From positions 558,001 through 622,000 of the forward strand of contig CABIZZ010000001.1 of the NCBI GenBank assembly GCA_902363395.1: DNA of 64,000 nt. The letters are read 5' to 3'. A program made the translations under genes and the position numbers. This stretch comes from Streptococcaceae bacterium (lineage in GTDB: Bacteria; Bacillota; Bacilli; Lactobacillales; Streptococcaceae). Below are positions 25,164 through 34,407 of this stretch, piece by piece. The notes beneath the pieces are model-generated. The model saw only the letters and a list, made by a program, of their open reading frames with translations. It was not told the origin of the DNA and searched no databases. Positions within the stretch are counted from its first letter, which is position 1. Every line of letters starts with the position of its first letter.

Positions 25164-26060
25164 ATGATGGATTTAGTATTATCAAGTTTATCTGAAGGTT
25201 TATTGTGGTCGATTATGGCCATTGGTATTTTCTTAACATTCCGCATTTTAGATATAGCGGATATGACAGCAGAAGGGGCTTTCCCACTTGGTGCTGCAGT
25301 CGTTGCGTCACAAATCCAAGCAGGGCAAAACCCTTGGCTAGCGACCCTCTTCTCGATTTTAGCAGGGATTCTAGCAGGTTTGGTCTCTGGTCTTCTTCAT
25401 ACCAAGATGAAGATCCCAGCGCTCTTAACAGGGATTGTGACTCTGACGGGACTCTATTCAATCAATATTAAGATCATGGGGGGCGTCCCTAATTTATCCA
25501 TTGGAGATTCTAGTACCATTTTCAAGTCTGTGATGGGCTTGGGTTTGTCCAATGAGGAGGCAGTCTTTGCTGTTAGTATTGCTTGTTTGTTATTGGTCTG
25601 TCTGATTTTGACCCTCTTGATGAAAACCCAGATTGGTTTGGTTCTTCGTTCGACTGGTGACAATATCCCGATGAGTGAGGCCAATGGGGTGAATGTGGAC
25701 ACCATGAAGATTTTCGGTTACATGATTTCCAATGGCTTGGTGGCACTGTGTGGGGCTCTCTTCGCTCAGACAGATGGCTTCTCAGACGTGACTTCTGGTA
25801 CAGGGACCATCGTCGTAGGACTTAGTGCTGTTATTTTAGCAGAAGTCTTGATCCATGATTTGACTATTGGAGGACGCTTGCTTTCGATTGGAGTGGGGGC
25901 AATTGTCTACCGCCTCATTATCCTCAATATCTACGAAATTCCAAACCTAGACCAAAACTTGGTCCGTTTGTTTAACGCTATTCTCTTGGTCTTGGTCTTG
26001 TTCGCACCAGAAGCCCAGAAACGTCTCAAGATTCGTGGATTAAAATTAACTAGCAACTAG
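25164..26060 (+). CDS. trpY: ABC transporter permease, TrpY family
   Basis: A 298-residue permease with eight to nine membrane segments, of the COG4120 group related to the LivH/sugar permeases (FRILDIADMTAEGAFPLGAAV, TGDNIPMSEANGVNVDTMKIFGY with the EAA-like loop, ALCGALFAQTDGFSDV). It follows trpX after seven bases, with a GGAG site and two adjacent ATG codons. It works with the products of the genes on either side. Confidence 0.8.
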   Translation: MMDLVLSSLSEGLLWSIMAIGIFLTFRILDIADMTAEGAFPLGAAVVASQIQAGQNPWLATLFSILAGILAGLVSGLLHTKMKIPALLTGIVTLTGLYSINIKIMGGVPNLSIGDSSTIFKSVMGLGLSNEEAVFAVSIACLLLVCLILTLLMKTQIGLVLRSTGDNIPMSEANGVNVDTMKIFGYMISNGLVALCGALFAQTDGFSDVTSGTGTIVVGLSAVILAEVLIHDLTIGGRLLSIGVGAIVYRLIILNIYEIPNLDQNLVRLFNAILLVLVLFAPEAQKRLKIRGLKLTSN

Positions 26061-26073
26061 AAGGAGAAGATAA

Positions 26074-26877
26074 ATGGCAACATTGTTAAAAATTGAAGAT
26101 ATCCATAAGACATTCGAAGCAGGTACGGTCAATGAAAACCATGTTCTCAAAGGCTTAGATCTGACAGTAGAAGAAGGAGATTTCATTTCCGTCATCGGAG
26201 GAAATGGAGCCGGTAAATCGACCTTGATGAATATTCTGGCAGGTGGCCTGCAAGTGGACCAAGGGGATATCCTTTTGGAAGGAAAATCGATTAAGCAGAC
26301 CAGTGTTCGGAAGCGTGCGAAAGATATTGCGCGTGTTTTCCAGGATCCTAAGATGGGAACGGCTTCCCGCTTGACCATTGAAGAAAATATGGCCATTGCT
26401 AAAAAACGGGGAGCAAAACGGGGACTCAGTTGGGGGGTTAAAGAAAAAGAACGCGAAGAATTTAAAACGGCTTTGAAGGAACTCAATATTGGTTTGGAAA
26501 ATCGCCTCAAAGTGGACACGCAATACTTATCAGGGGGACAACGGCAAGCTTTGACCTTGGTCATGGCTGCCTTGGTCAAACCAAAACTCTTGCTACTGGA
26601 TGAACATACCGCAGCGCTCGATCCCAAGACCAGTGAAATGGTCATGGAATTGACACAAAAGATCGTGGAAAGCCATGGTTTGACAACCTTGATGATTACG
26701 CATGATATGAACCATGCCATCGCATATGGCAATCGTTTGATCATGCTCTACCAAGGCAAGATCGTTGTCGATGTTAAAGGGGAAGAAAAGAAGAACCTGA
26801 CGGTTGAAGACTTGATGCGCCTTTTCCATCAGAACAGTGGTAAAACCTTGGTGAGTGACGAATTGGTTTTAGGATAA
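26074..26877 (+). CDS. trpZ: ABC transporter ATP-binding protein, TrpZ family
   Basis: A 267-residue ATPase. Walker A is GGNGAGKST (residues 43-51), the signature LSGGQRQALTLVMA, Walker B LLLLDEHTAALDP and the switch His is in ITHDMNHA. It belongs to COG1101. It ends the three-gene operon, with a strong terminator beyond. Confidence 0.85.
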   Translation: MATLLKIEDIHKTFEAGTVNENHVLKGLDLTVEEGDFISVIGGNGAGKSTLMNILAGGLQVDQGDILLEGKSIKQTSVRKRAKDIARVFQDPKMGTASRLTIEENMAIAKKRGAKRGLSWGVKEKEREEFKTALKELNIGLENRLKVDTQYLSGGQRQALTLVMAALVKPKLLLLDEHTAALDPKTSEMVMELTQKIVESHGLTTLMITHDMNHAIAYGNRLIMLYQGKIVVDVKGEEKKNLTVEDLMRLFHQNSGKTLVSDELVLG

Positions 26878-26880
26878 ACG

Positions 26881-26907
26881 AAAAAGGATGGAGATTCCAT
26901 CCTTTTT
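26881..26907 (+). terminator. Bidirectional terminator between trpZ and the GH95 gene
   Basis: AAAAAGGATGG (26881-26891) pairs with CCATCCTTTTT (26897-26907); it serves two convergent genes. Confidence 0.85.
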
Positions 26908-26931
26908 ATTGATCTTGTCAGCTACATCAAG

Positions 26932-29900
26932 CTAAACCTGTTCCTTTTTCCCTAGGAAGCTAGCTGCGAGAACAAGGCTGAGTCCTGCTAAGAAGAGGAG
27001 GTATGAACGTTGTTCATGATTTGTTTTTGGAAGTTGTCTTTGCGAAGCCTGGTCTTGTTTAGAGTTGGGAACACTCATTAAACTATCACCGGCCTTCTTT
27101 GGACTCGTGCTCTCTGAAACAAGCATCTTCCTATTTTGAACCTTTCTTCCTGAGACGATAGGCTCAACTTTTTCATAGGAATCTGGACTAAGGGTTCCGA
27201 CCTCTGGTTCCGACTGGTAGACAATGGCATAGGTTCCTAACTCTTGTGCCATGAATTCAATCATGCCCTCTCGTAGTGTAAATGCTAATGGTTGGAGTTC
27301 TCGATTAGGAGTCAAGACATAGACTTGCTTCACTTCTTTTGATAGTGGAAGTCGTACCAGTACACTTCCTTTGACTGAAACTGGATTCCCTTCTTTATCC
27401 TTGAGTTGAAGGTTGAAAGCATCGTAGATTTTGCCAAATAGTCCTTGGTCAAGGACCTTTTGAATCTCTAAATGACTGTCACTACCAATCTCATTTTCTC
27501 CACTAATGACCTCTACCTGGCTTGCTTGGTCTTTCAGTACTCGAAGGACATATTCAGGTAGAGAGTGGATAGCTGCCTCCTGTCCAGCAGTGCCGATTGG
27601 CTCTGTGTACTCAGGAAGGGTCACTACAGGAGGTTCTTGGTCTCCCAAACTTGTCACAATAGCAGGTAAGAGAGAGACGACTGGACTAGTGATGGTCTTT
27701 CCTCGGATGGCATAGGCTGAGATGATCTGAGTTTGTTTTTGATGAGCAGTTTCTGGGATCGGCAATTCAACTTGCTGGTCCTTAATCGCTAACACTCGAT
27801 TTCCATCTGATAGGGTGACGTGCTGCTCGTCCGTTTTTCTGAGGAAAATAGGATTTTTTTCCCCAGGGAAATGAAGGGCAATAGCATCCCACTCCCCAGA
27901 CGGAAGTGTGAGGGTAATCGTCTGATCGCCTGCTTTTATTGGGGCCAGGCTTGGAGTATCCAGGGATACTGTTGACGGCTTCAGGATGTCAAATGAATCC
28001 AGAGAAATCATCTTTCTGTCATCAGGAGAGTTAGGATCCACTGTCAGGGTGAGGATATGATCTCCATTGCTTAAGTTTGTATACTCGCCAATCAACACAT
28101 TCTTTTCATAGTCAGCACTTGAGTAGAAGTCCAAACTTGGCATTTCTTTTCCATCTATGGTGACTAAGGCTTTTCCATAGTCAGAAGATTTTAAGCCGTA
28201 AATACGAATACCTGTACCAGTGAAAGGAATGGTTGCCTTGGCCTCTGCATACTGAGATGGATCCACGTTTTGGAGAGTCGCGTATTTTTCTGTCGTTTGA
28301 TATAAGCCTGATTCGCTCCAGTCCTTGAACAAGGAGCCATAGTGGATACGAGAATCTCTGTCATCCATCTTTTCAACAGTCGCCCCTTGACCTGGATAGA
28401 TTTTAAAGTAATCCAAGGAAATTTTTGAGCGTTCATTCCCTCGGTTCAAATGCTCCTTCTTCACGGTTAGAGTCAGGAGGTGCTCTCCATCGGGAAGTCC
28501 TGTGAAACGACCGATTAGAGCACTTTTTTCCGTCTCTCCCGATGTGTGGAAATCTAGGTCTCCTACTTTCTTGCCATCGATTTGTACTTCTGCTAGGCCT
28601 AATTCAGATGATTTGAGACCATAGATTTCAATTCCTCGTCCATTAAAAGAAATTCTAGCAGTGGCATCGTTGTCAGAATAACTATCGACAGTTAGGTCAG
28701 CATATTTTTCAGTTCCTGCAAATAGGTCAGCATCCTCCCAGTTATGGAAGGCAGGACCGTATTGAACACGAGGATCTCTGTCGTCCATCAATTCGACAAC
28801 TGGTTGGATTGACGCAGCTTCTGATGCTTGCCTTGAGCGCTCCCCAATCATGGCTCTAATAGAATAGCTATAGCTATGGAGAGAATCGATGGAGCGGTCG
28901 ATGAAATGAGTGACATTGGTTAGGAATTCCTTGACAGAAGAAGCGTCATTGCTTTCATCTTTGCTTTCTCGACGGATGACATAGTGGGTTGCATCTGTAA
29001 CCGGATTGAAATCGAGTTCAGCTGTTACAGCATCTTTTCTCACAGCAGATAGGCGAGTGACCCGCTCTGGTAACTTTTCAAAGGTGATCTGATCCCCTTT
29101 TTGAGTGGCAATCTGAATCCGATTGCCCTTCAGAAGAGTTGGCTTGATTTCTTTCCTGTTAATCTTGACAATACTCGATTCGATGTCTGGATAATCGACC
29201 ACTAAATCTCCACCTGCATGGGAAAGGAAAGCTAATGTCTCAAGATTTTTTTCTTTCCATTTCATGCTGACTTCAAAGTTGCCACGGGCCACGAGACCTG
29301 AGACTTGACCGTCTTTCCAAGCATCTGGAAGGGCTGGTAATGGGGCAATATAGCCTGTGTGAGACTGAAGGAGCATTTCTGCCATCCCACTGGTTGCACC
29401 AAAGTTCCCATCGATTTGGAAAGGCGCATGGGTATCCCAGAGGTTTTCTAGAGTTGAAGATTTTAGCTGTTCCGCCAACAAACGATGAGCGCGGTTTCCG
29501 TCTAAGAGACGAGCCCAGAGGTTAATTTTATTAGCCTTGGACCAACCTGTACCGCCATCTCCACGATGGTTCAAAGTTGCGCGTGCGGCCTCCAGATATT
29601 CAGGCTGGTCCTTATCAAATAGAGTACCTGGAAAAAGTCCAACTAGATGGGAAACGTGACGGTGATGATTTTCAATGCCTTCGTTGGTGAATTGAGGACT
29701 GTCTTCCTCGTACCATTCCTTGATACGTCCCTCTTGGTTGATATGAAGTGGTTTGAGCTTGTCAAATTTAGCCTTCACTTCTGTCACCAAATCTTGGTCC
29801 ATATTGAGGTGATTGGCTGCCTCCATATAGTCATGGAAAAGCTGCCAAACTAGTGATTGGTCAAAGGTATTCCCGATCGTGATAGTTCCATGCTCTGGCG

Positions 29901-31821
29901 AGTAGGATGGAGAAGAAACCCAACGGTCACTAGATTTGTCGTAGTGCAAGAAGGAATTCCAGAACTTGGCTGTTTCCTTGAGCATTGGATAAATCTTTTC
30001 TTTGAGATAAGTTTCATCCTTGGTGAATTTGTAGTAGTCATAGACGTTTTGCATCATCCAAGCATTGGCAGCAGGAGACCAACCCCAGTAATAATTCCAA
30101 CCTGGAGTTGTCCAGCCAAATGGTGTTGCCTGAGTATGAACCAGCCATCCGTTTTCTTGGCCCTCTTTAGACTCGATGCCGGCATATTCTTTAGCAGCGA
30201 TACGGCCATAGTAACGCATGTCATCGATATAATTGACCATTGGCTTAGCCGTTTCTGCGAGATTACTCATATAGGCAGGCCAATAGTTCATTTGTAGATT
30301 GACATTGAGGTGGTAGTCAGCGTTCCAAGGTGGATTGTCTACAGCATTCCAGACTCCCTGCAAGTTAGCAGGAAGGGCATCTGTCCGGTCACGAGAAGAG
30401 CTGATGAGGAGGTAACGGCCGTATTGGAAGAAGAGCTCTTCTAGTTCTTGTCCTTTTGTAGGATCATAGGTTTGGAGAGCTTCTTTTGTCGTTTGGCTAG
30501 ACTTGTTGCCACCCAGATTTAGTTGGACACGATTGAAGAGACGCTGGTAGTCCTCGATGTGGTCATGTTTCAGAGTTTCATAATCTTTGGCTTTAGCCGA
30601 CTCGACAATCGATTTAACAGTTGCTTCTACATCAATATCCTTGCGGTAATTGGTTTTTGGATTTTGAGCATAATTAGTCTTGGCACTGAGTAAAAGGGTC
30701 GCATAGCTGGCTCCAGTGACAGTCAAATAGCCATCTTGGGCAGTGACTTGTCCATCTGTCTTGATTCCAAGATAAGAGGCAAATTGAAGGCCATTGTCTT
30801 TGACAGTCCCCTTGAGCAAGATACCATTTGAATCGGTCGTGACTGCTCCCTGTTTATAGTTCGAATATTCCCAAGAGTAGTCACCATTCGCAAGTAAATC
30901 CTCTGTCAAGCTATTCCAAAGGGTAAAATCGAGGGTCTTATCCCCTTTTTTACTCAAATGGGTCACAGTAACATCATCCGGATAGCTAGAGAAGGTTTCG
31001 CGTTTAAAAGTGGTTCCATCCTGGCTATAAGAAGTAGTTGTGATAGCTTCGGTAATATTTAAGTCACGGTGATAGTCGGTAACGTTCTCCAAACCTTTCT
31101 TTTGGTTGTTAAAGACCATGAAGATATCACCGAAAGATAAGTAGCGTCCGTATTGAGCGTTGTTTGGTCCTACTAGATTTTCTTCGGCTAACTGTTTCGC
31201 TTTTTGGCGGTCTCCGGCTTCAAGGGCCTTACGGATTTCTGCCAAAATCTTATAACGGTCCTGATAGTTTCCTCCGTTGTAGTCGGTGCTATCCGGTTGT
31301 GGTCCACCAGACCAAAGAGTTTTTTCGTTGTATTGGATTCTTTCCTCGCCGATGAGTCCGAAAACCTTAGCGCCCATTTCTCCATTTCCGACTGGGAGGG
31401 CTTGTTTTTCCCACCCATCATAGGTAGCAGCAGCAGGTTGATTGTAGCTTAAATGATAATCTGTTTGTTTGGCCACGGGAGTCTCAACTTTCATAGTTTC
31501 CCTTTCTTCATTTGGCTCAATCGAAGTAGTCGAAGTGGCTGTATGCTTGCTTTCAACAGCTGTATCTGGAGACAAGCCTTTTTCTTCAGATATAGGAGGG
31601 ATATACCGATTTTCTGGTTTGGCTTCTCCGGTTCCATCAGTCGGGCTCTCTATGGCTGGGGCAGCTTCAAGGTGGTTGCTTTCGTTTTGGCTTCCAACAA
31701 TACTATCAGCACCTACCTGGTGTGAGCCGAGAAAAATGGCTCCTAATAAAACAGAAGCCGTACCGACAGTTAGTTTGCGGATACTATAACGACAGGATTT
31801 TTCCAAAAATCTTTGGTCCAT
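26932..31821 (-). CDS. Cell-wall-anchored GH95 alpha-L-fucosidase
   Basis: A 1629-residue secreted glycosidase. A YSIRK signal (YSIRKLTVGTASV, residues 12-24) targets it to the septum. A low-complexity linker runs to about 120, and the GH95 catalytic region covers about 124-920. By family alignment the catalytic residues fall at N506 and N508 (HLNVNLQMNYW), E643 (SPEHG) and D804 (QIDGNFG). A fibronectin-III-like domain follows (about 920-1008), then two homologous 130-residue modules (1011-1141 and 1151-1279, each starting MDDRD and ending ISLDxF), further beta-rich regions, and a sorting signal at 1597-1629 with LPKTN instead of LPXTG. It likely removes alpha-1,2-linked fucose from host glycans. 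A cre site and a promoter lie upstream. Confidence 0.85.
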   Translation of the reverse strand: MDQRFLEKSCRYSIRKLTVGTASVLLGAIFLGSHQVGADSIVGSQNESNHLEAAPAIESPTDGTGEAKPENRYIPPISEEKGLSPDTAVESKHTATSTTSIEPNEERETMKVETPVAKQTDYHLSYNQPAAATYDGWEKQALPVGNGEMGAKVFGLIGEERIQYNEKTLWSGGPQPDSTDYNGGNYQDRYKILAEIRKALEAGDRQKAKQLAEENLVGPNNAQYGRYLSFGDIFMVFNNQKKGLENVTDYHRDLNITEAITTTSYSQDGTTFKRETFSSYPDDVTVTHLSKKGDKTLDFTLWNSLTEDLLANGDYSWEYSNYKQGAVTTDSNGILLKGTVKDNGLQFASYLGIKTDGQVTAQDGYLTVTGASYATLLLSAKTNYAQNPKTNYRKDIDVEATVKSIVESAKAKDYETLKHDHIEDYQRLFNRVQLNLGGNKSSQTTKEALQTYDPTKGQELEELFFQYGRYLLISSSRDRTDALPANLQGVWNAVDNPPWNADYHLNVNLQMNYWPAYMSNLAETAKPMVNYIDDMRYYGRIAAKEYAGIESKEGQENGWLVHTQATPFGWTTPGWNYYWGWSPAANAWMMQNVYDYYKFTKDETYLKEKIYPMLKETAKFWNSFLHYDKSSDRWVSSPSYSPEHGTITIGNTFDQSLVWQLFHDYMEAANHLNMDQDLVTEVKAKFDKLKPLHINQEGRIKEWYEEDSPQFTNEGIENHHRHVSHLVGLFPGTLFDKDQPEYLEAARATLNHRGDGGTGWSKANKINLWARLLDGNRAHRLLAEQLKSSTLENLWDTHAPFQIDGNFGATSGMAEMLLQSHTGYIAPLPALPDAWKDGQVSGLVARGNFEVSMKWKEKNLETLAFLSHAGGDLVVDYPDIESSIVKINRKEIKPTLLKGNRIQIATQKGDQITFEKLPERVTRLSAVRKDAVTAELDFNPVTDATHYVIRRESKDESNDASSVKEFLTNVTHFIDRSIDSLHSYSYSIRAMIGERSRQASEAASIQPVVELMDDRDPRVQYGPAFHNWEDADLFAGTEKYADLTVDSYSDNDATARISFNGRGIEIYGLKSSELGLAEVQIDGKKVGDLDFHTSGETEKSALIGRFTGLPDGEHLLTLTVKKEHLNRGNERSKISLDYFKIYPGQGATVEKMDDRDSRIHYGSLFKDWSESGLYQTTEKYATLQNVDPSQYAEAKATIPFTGTGIRIYGLKSSDYGKALVTIDGKEMPSLDFYSSADYEKNVLIGEYTNLSNGDHILTLTVDPNSPDDRKMISLDSFDILKPSTVSLDTPSLAPIKAGDQTITLTLPSGEWDAIALHFPGEKNPIFLRKTDEQHVTLSDGNRVLAIKDQQVELPIPETAHQKQTQIISAYAIRGKTITSPVVSLLPAIVTSLGDQEPPVVTLPEYTEPIGTAGQEAAIHSLPEYVLRVLKDQASQVEVISGENEIGSDSHLEIQKVLDQGLFGKIYDAFNLQLKDKEGNPVSVKGSVLVRLPLSKEVKQVYVLTPNRELQPLAFTLREGMIEFMAQELGTYAIVYQSEPEVGTLSPDSYEKVEPIVSGRKVQNRKMLVSESTSPKKAGDSLMSVPNSKQDQASQRQLPKTNHEQRSYLLFLAGLSLVLAASFLGKKEQV

Positions 31822-31840
31822 AGAACTCTCCTCTATTTTT

Positions 31841-31854
31841 TGAGACCGCTTACA
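31841..31854 (-). promoter_or_regulatory. CcpA (cre) site in the GH95 leader
   Basis: TGTAAGCGGTCTCA on the minus strand matches every fixed base of TGNNANCGNTNNCA. It lies about 20 bases before the ATG and downstream of the predicted transcription start, a position suited to roadblock repression by CcpA in the presence of glucose. Confidence 0.7.
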
Positions 31855-31899
31855 TTTTCAGTTAAAGACAGTCCCTTCATATTTATTTCTATCATACCC

Positions 31900-31928
31900 A
31901 ATTTAATAGGGAAATAGGAAAATGTCAA
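31900..31928 (-). promoter_or_regulatory. Probable promoter of the GH95 gene
   Basis: On the minus strand TTGACA (31928-31923) is followed after 17 bases by TAAATT (31905-31900). The -10 is weak. From here to 32045 I see nothing else. Confidence 0.45.
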
Positions 31929-32042
31929 TAGCTTTTAGGTAAGATGCATATTTGAGAGTGTTATTTCTTGAAATAGTAGAGAAATAAGAGATAAATTAGC
32001 TATTATTTTGGGCTGAAAACAGTTTTCATTTTTGGATATCGT

Positions 32043-32074
32043 AAAAAAAAACAGTTGAGTCCATTCTCAACTGT
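32043..32074 (-). terminator. Terminator of the GntR remnant
   Basis: ACAGTTGAG (32051-32059) pairs with CTCAACTGT (32066-32074). On the minus strand it is followed by nine T. Confidence 0.8.
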
Positions 32075-32086
32075 CAGCGGAGTACT

Positions 32087-32278
32087 TTATTTTTGATTTC
32101 TTTTTGCATAGTCGACAAAATGAAACTTGTCTAATTTGTGTCGACTTTCGGTGAATTGGAATTGCCGCCCATCTGCTAGGTAAACTTGGGAGCGGACTGT
32201 CACCACGTGTTGGTCTTTTCCAAGATCCAGTAAGATTTTGTCGCGATTATCGATTGGTGAAATCAAGATTCTTAAAAT
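32087..32278 (-). pseudogene. C-terminal remnant of a GntR/UTRA regulator
   Basis: About 63 codons on the minus strand read ILRILISPIDNRDK at the start and end in TESRHKLDKFHFVDYAKRNQ and a TAA at 32089-32087. VYLADGRQFQFTESRHKLDK is typical of the last strand of the UTRA ligand-binding domain of GntR-family sugar regulators. The N-terminal HTH and most of the UTRA domain are missing, and no start or promoter precedes it; a terminator-like hairpin (32283-32317) stands at its truncated end. Its own terminator survives. It is thus the tail of a deleted regulator, perhaps lost when this locus was rearranged. Confidence 0.7.
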
Positions 32279-32283
32279 ATTAG

Positions 32284-32317
32284 AAAAAAAGAAAACGGCT
32301 CTTCGTTTTCTTTTTTT
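32284..32317. terminator. A/T-rich terminator-like hairpin
   Basis: AAAAAAGAAAACG and CGTTTTCTTTTTT arms flank GCTCTT. It could act in either direction, but there is no clear gene for it to terminate. Confidence 0.5.
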
Positions 32318-32439
32318 GCCATAGAGAATAGGTAAGAGTAACAGCGATTGGAAGGGCCTGTACTAATACAATGGGTTGAAATTGAAAAACAGTTTATTTT
32401 CTAAAAAATCATTAAAATCCTTTTATTCACAAGGAATCA

Positions 32440-32468
32440 TGGTATAATAAAACCATAAAACGTTTTCA
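32440..32468 (+). promoter_or_regulatory. pflA promoter with overlapping cre-like site
   Basis: TGGTATAAT (-10 at 32443-32448) is an extended -10. ATAAAACGTTTTCA at 32455-32468, read on the minus strand as TGAAAACGTTTTAT, covers the start of transcription and matches the core of a CcpA site with two mismatches at one end. Confidence 0.55.
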
Positions 32469-32485
32469 AGAGAGAAGGACAAGAC

Positions 32486-33280
32486 ATGGAAAATGAAACA
32501 GTTGACTATGGAAAAGTAACAGGAATGGTACACTCTACGGAAAGCTTCGGTGCAGTGGATGGACCAGGGATCCGTTTTATTGTCTTTCTTCAAGGCTGTC
32601 AAATGCGGTGTCAGTATTGCCATAACCCGGATACTTGGGCTATGGAAACCAACATGTCTAGAGAACGAACAGTGGATGATGTCCTAGAAGAAGCCCTCCG
32701 CTATCGTGGATTTTGGGGTCAAAAAGGTGGGATCACGGTCAGCGGTGGAGAAGCCCTCTTGCAGATTGACTTCTTGATTGCCCTCTTCACCAAGGCTCAA
32801 GAGTTGGGCATTCACTGCACGCTCGATACCTGTGCTCTACCTTTCCGTAATACCCCTCGTTACTTGGAAAAATTTGATAAATTAATGGCAGTGACAGACT
32901 TGGTGCTTCTGGATATCAAGGAAATTAATGATGAACGGCACAGATTTGTAACCAGTCAGACAAACAAGAATATTTTAGCTTGTGCTAAGTATTTGTCTGA
33001 TATTGGTAAGCCCGTTTGGATTCGCCACGTCTTGGTGCCTGGGCTTACAGACCGAGATGATGACTTGATCGAACTTGGGAAATTTGTTAAAACCCTTAAA
33101 AATGTCGATAAATTTGAGATTTTGCCTTACCATACCATGGGGGAATTCAAATGGCGGGAATTGGGCATTCCTTACAAGTTGGAGGGTGTGAAACCACCGA
33201 CAAAAGAACGGGTCCAAAATGCGAAGGACTTGATGGAAACGGAAAGTTACCAAGATTACCTGAAACGGGTTAAAGGATAA
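32486..33280 (+). CDS. pflA: Pyruvate formate-lyase activating enzyme
   Basis: A 264-residue radical-SAM glycyl-radical activase that installs the glycyl radical on pyruvate formate-lyase in anaerobic mixed-acid fermentation. The cluster motif is C38-x3-C42-x2-C45 (GCQMRCQYCHNPDTW), and the N-terminal GMVHSTESFGAVDGPGIRF and VSGGEALLQ are diagnostic. The pfl gene itself is not in the window, as is usual in streptococci. It is a single gene with its own promoter and terminator. Confidence 0.95.
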   Translation: MENETVDYGKVTGMVHSTESFGAVDGPGIRFIVFLQGCQMRCQYCHNPDTWAMETNMSRERTVDDVLEEALRYRGFWGQKGGITVSGGEALLQIDFLIALFTKAQELGIHCTLDTCALPFRNTPRYLEKFDKLMAVTDLVLLDIKEINDERHRFVTSQTNKNILACAKYLSDIGKPVWIRHVLVPGLTDRDDDLIELGKFVKTLKNVDKFEILPYHTMGEFKWRELGIPYKLEGVKPPTKERVQNAKDLMETESYQDYLKRVKG

Positions 33281-33290
33281 AATAAATCGA

Positions 33291-33318
33291 GACAGTTGGT
33301 CCTTCCAGCTGTCTTTTT
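33291..33318 (+). terminator. Terminator of pflA
   Basis: GACAGTTGG (33291-33299) pairs with CCAGCTGTC (33305-33313) with one T:G pair; T5 follows. Confidence 0.8.
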
Positions 33319-33362
33319 CTGATGAAATGAACAACTATTCCCTTTCTTTAAACGGAAAAACG

Positions 33363-33371
33363 TGCTAAAAT
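33363..33371 (+). promoter_or_regulatory. Extended -10 promoter of ppaC
   Basis: TGCTAAAAT (-10 TAAAAT at 33366-33371). A GAGG site and the ATG at 33409 follow. Confidence 0.5.
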
Positions 33372-33408
33372 AGAGTGAATATACAAATGAAAATGAAGAG
33401 GTAGAAAC

Positions 33409-34344
33409 ATGTCAAAAATTCTCGTTTTTGGTCACCAAAATCCTGACTCAGATGCCATCGGTTCATCTGTAGCCTTTGCTTATCTTGCAAAAGAAGCTTA
33501 CGGTTTGGATACAGAAGCAGTGGCTCTTGGAACTCCAAATGAAGAAACAGCTTTCGTATTGGACTATTTTGGTGTGGAAGCACCACGCGTGATCACATCA
33601 GCTAAAGCAGAAGGTGCAGAGCAAGTCATCTTGACGGACCACAATGAATTCCAACAATCTGTGTCAGATATCGCTGAAGTAGAAGTATACGGTGTAGTGG
33701 ATCACCACCGTGTGGCTAACTTTGAAACTGCTAGCCCACTTTACATGCGTTTGGAGCCAGTTGGATCAGCATCTTCTATCGTTTACCGCATGTTCAAAGA
33801 ACACGGTGTAGCAGTGCCAAAAGAAATCGCAGGTTTGATGCTTTCAGGTTTGATTTCAGATACTCTTCTTTTGAAATCTCCAACAACTCACCCATCTGAT
33901 AAGGTGATTGCGCCTGAATTGGCAGAATTGGCTGGTGTGAACTTGGAAGAATATGGTCTTGCCATGCTCAAGGCTGGTACGAACTTGGCAAGCAAATCAG
34001 CAGAAGAATTGATCGACATCGATGCTAAGACCTTTGAACTCAACGGAAACAACGTTCGTGTGGCTCAAGTCAATACAGTTGATATTGCTGAAGTTTTGGA
34101 ACGCCAAGCTGAAATCGAAGCAGCCATCCAAGCCGCAAATGCAGCTAACGGATACTCTGACTTTGTCTTGATGATTACAGATATCGTCAACTCAAACTCA
34201 GAAATTTTGGCTCTTGGTGCTAATATGGATAAGGTAGAAGCAGCTTTCAACTTCAAACTTGAAAACAATCATGCTTTCCTTCCAGGTGCCGTTTCACGTA
34301 AGAAACAAGTGGTACCACAATTGACTGAAAGCTTTAATGCATAA
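33409..34344 (+). CDS. ppaC: Manganese-dependent inorganic pyrophosphatase
   Basis: A 311-residue family II pyrophosphatase of the DHH group, which hydrolyses PPi and drives biosynthesis. The metal ligands are in [14 protein letters not shown] (residues 6-19), LTDHNEF and VVDHHRV. The C-terminal DHHA2 domain ends with [13 protein letters not shown]. Codon use is strongly biased towards the preferred set, as in highly expressed genes. It is monocistronic or read with the following gene through a terminator. Confidence 0.95.
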   Translation: MSKILVFGHQNPDSDAIGSSVAFAYLAKEAYGLDTEAVALGTPNEETAFVLDYFGVEAPRVITSAKAEGAEQVILTDHNEFQQSVSDIAEVEVYGVVDHHRVANFETASPLYMRLEPVGSASSIVYRMFKEHGVAVPKEIAGLMLSGLISDTLLLKSPTTHPSDKVIAPELAELAGVNLEEYGLAMLKAGTNLASKSAEELIDIDAKTFELNGNNVRVAQVNTVDIAEVLERQAEIEAAIQAANAANGYSDFVLMITDIVNSNSEILALGANMDKVEAAFNFKLENNHAFLPGAVSRKKQVVPQLTESFNA

Positions 34345-34367
34345 TGATAAATGGGGAAACCCATTAT

Positions 34368-34393
34368 AAAAAAGGAGTTTCGACTCCTTTTTT
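34368..34393 (+). terminator. Terminator of ppaC
   Basis: AAAAAAGGAGT (34368-34378) and ACTCCTTTTTT (34383-34393) close on TTCG. A smaller AATGGG/CCCATT hairpin precedes it. Confidence 0.85.
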
Positions 34394-34407
34394 GCTAGGA
34401 GAGAAGT

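Noticed and set aside
29340..30297. Plus-strand open frames opposite the GH95 gene
   Set aside because: Antisense shadows; the minus-strand frame has unbroken domain motifs throughout.
32280..32393. Minus-strand 37-codon open stretch resembling the end of a membrane protein (PIVLVQALPIAVTL)
   Set aside because: No start, no ribosome site, and its last codons are simply the A/T-rich hairpin at 32284-32317; it may be chance or a second remnant, but I cannot support it.
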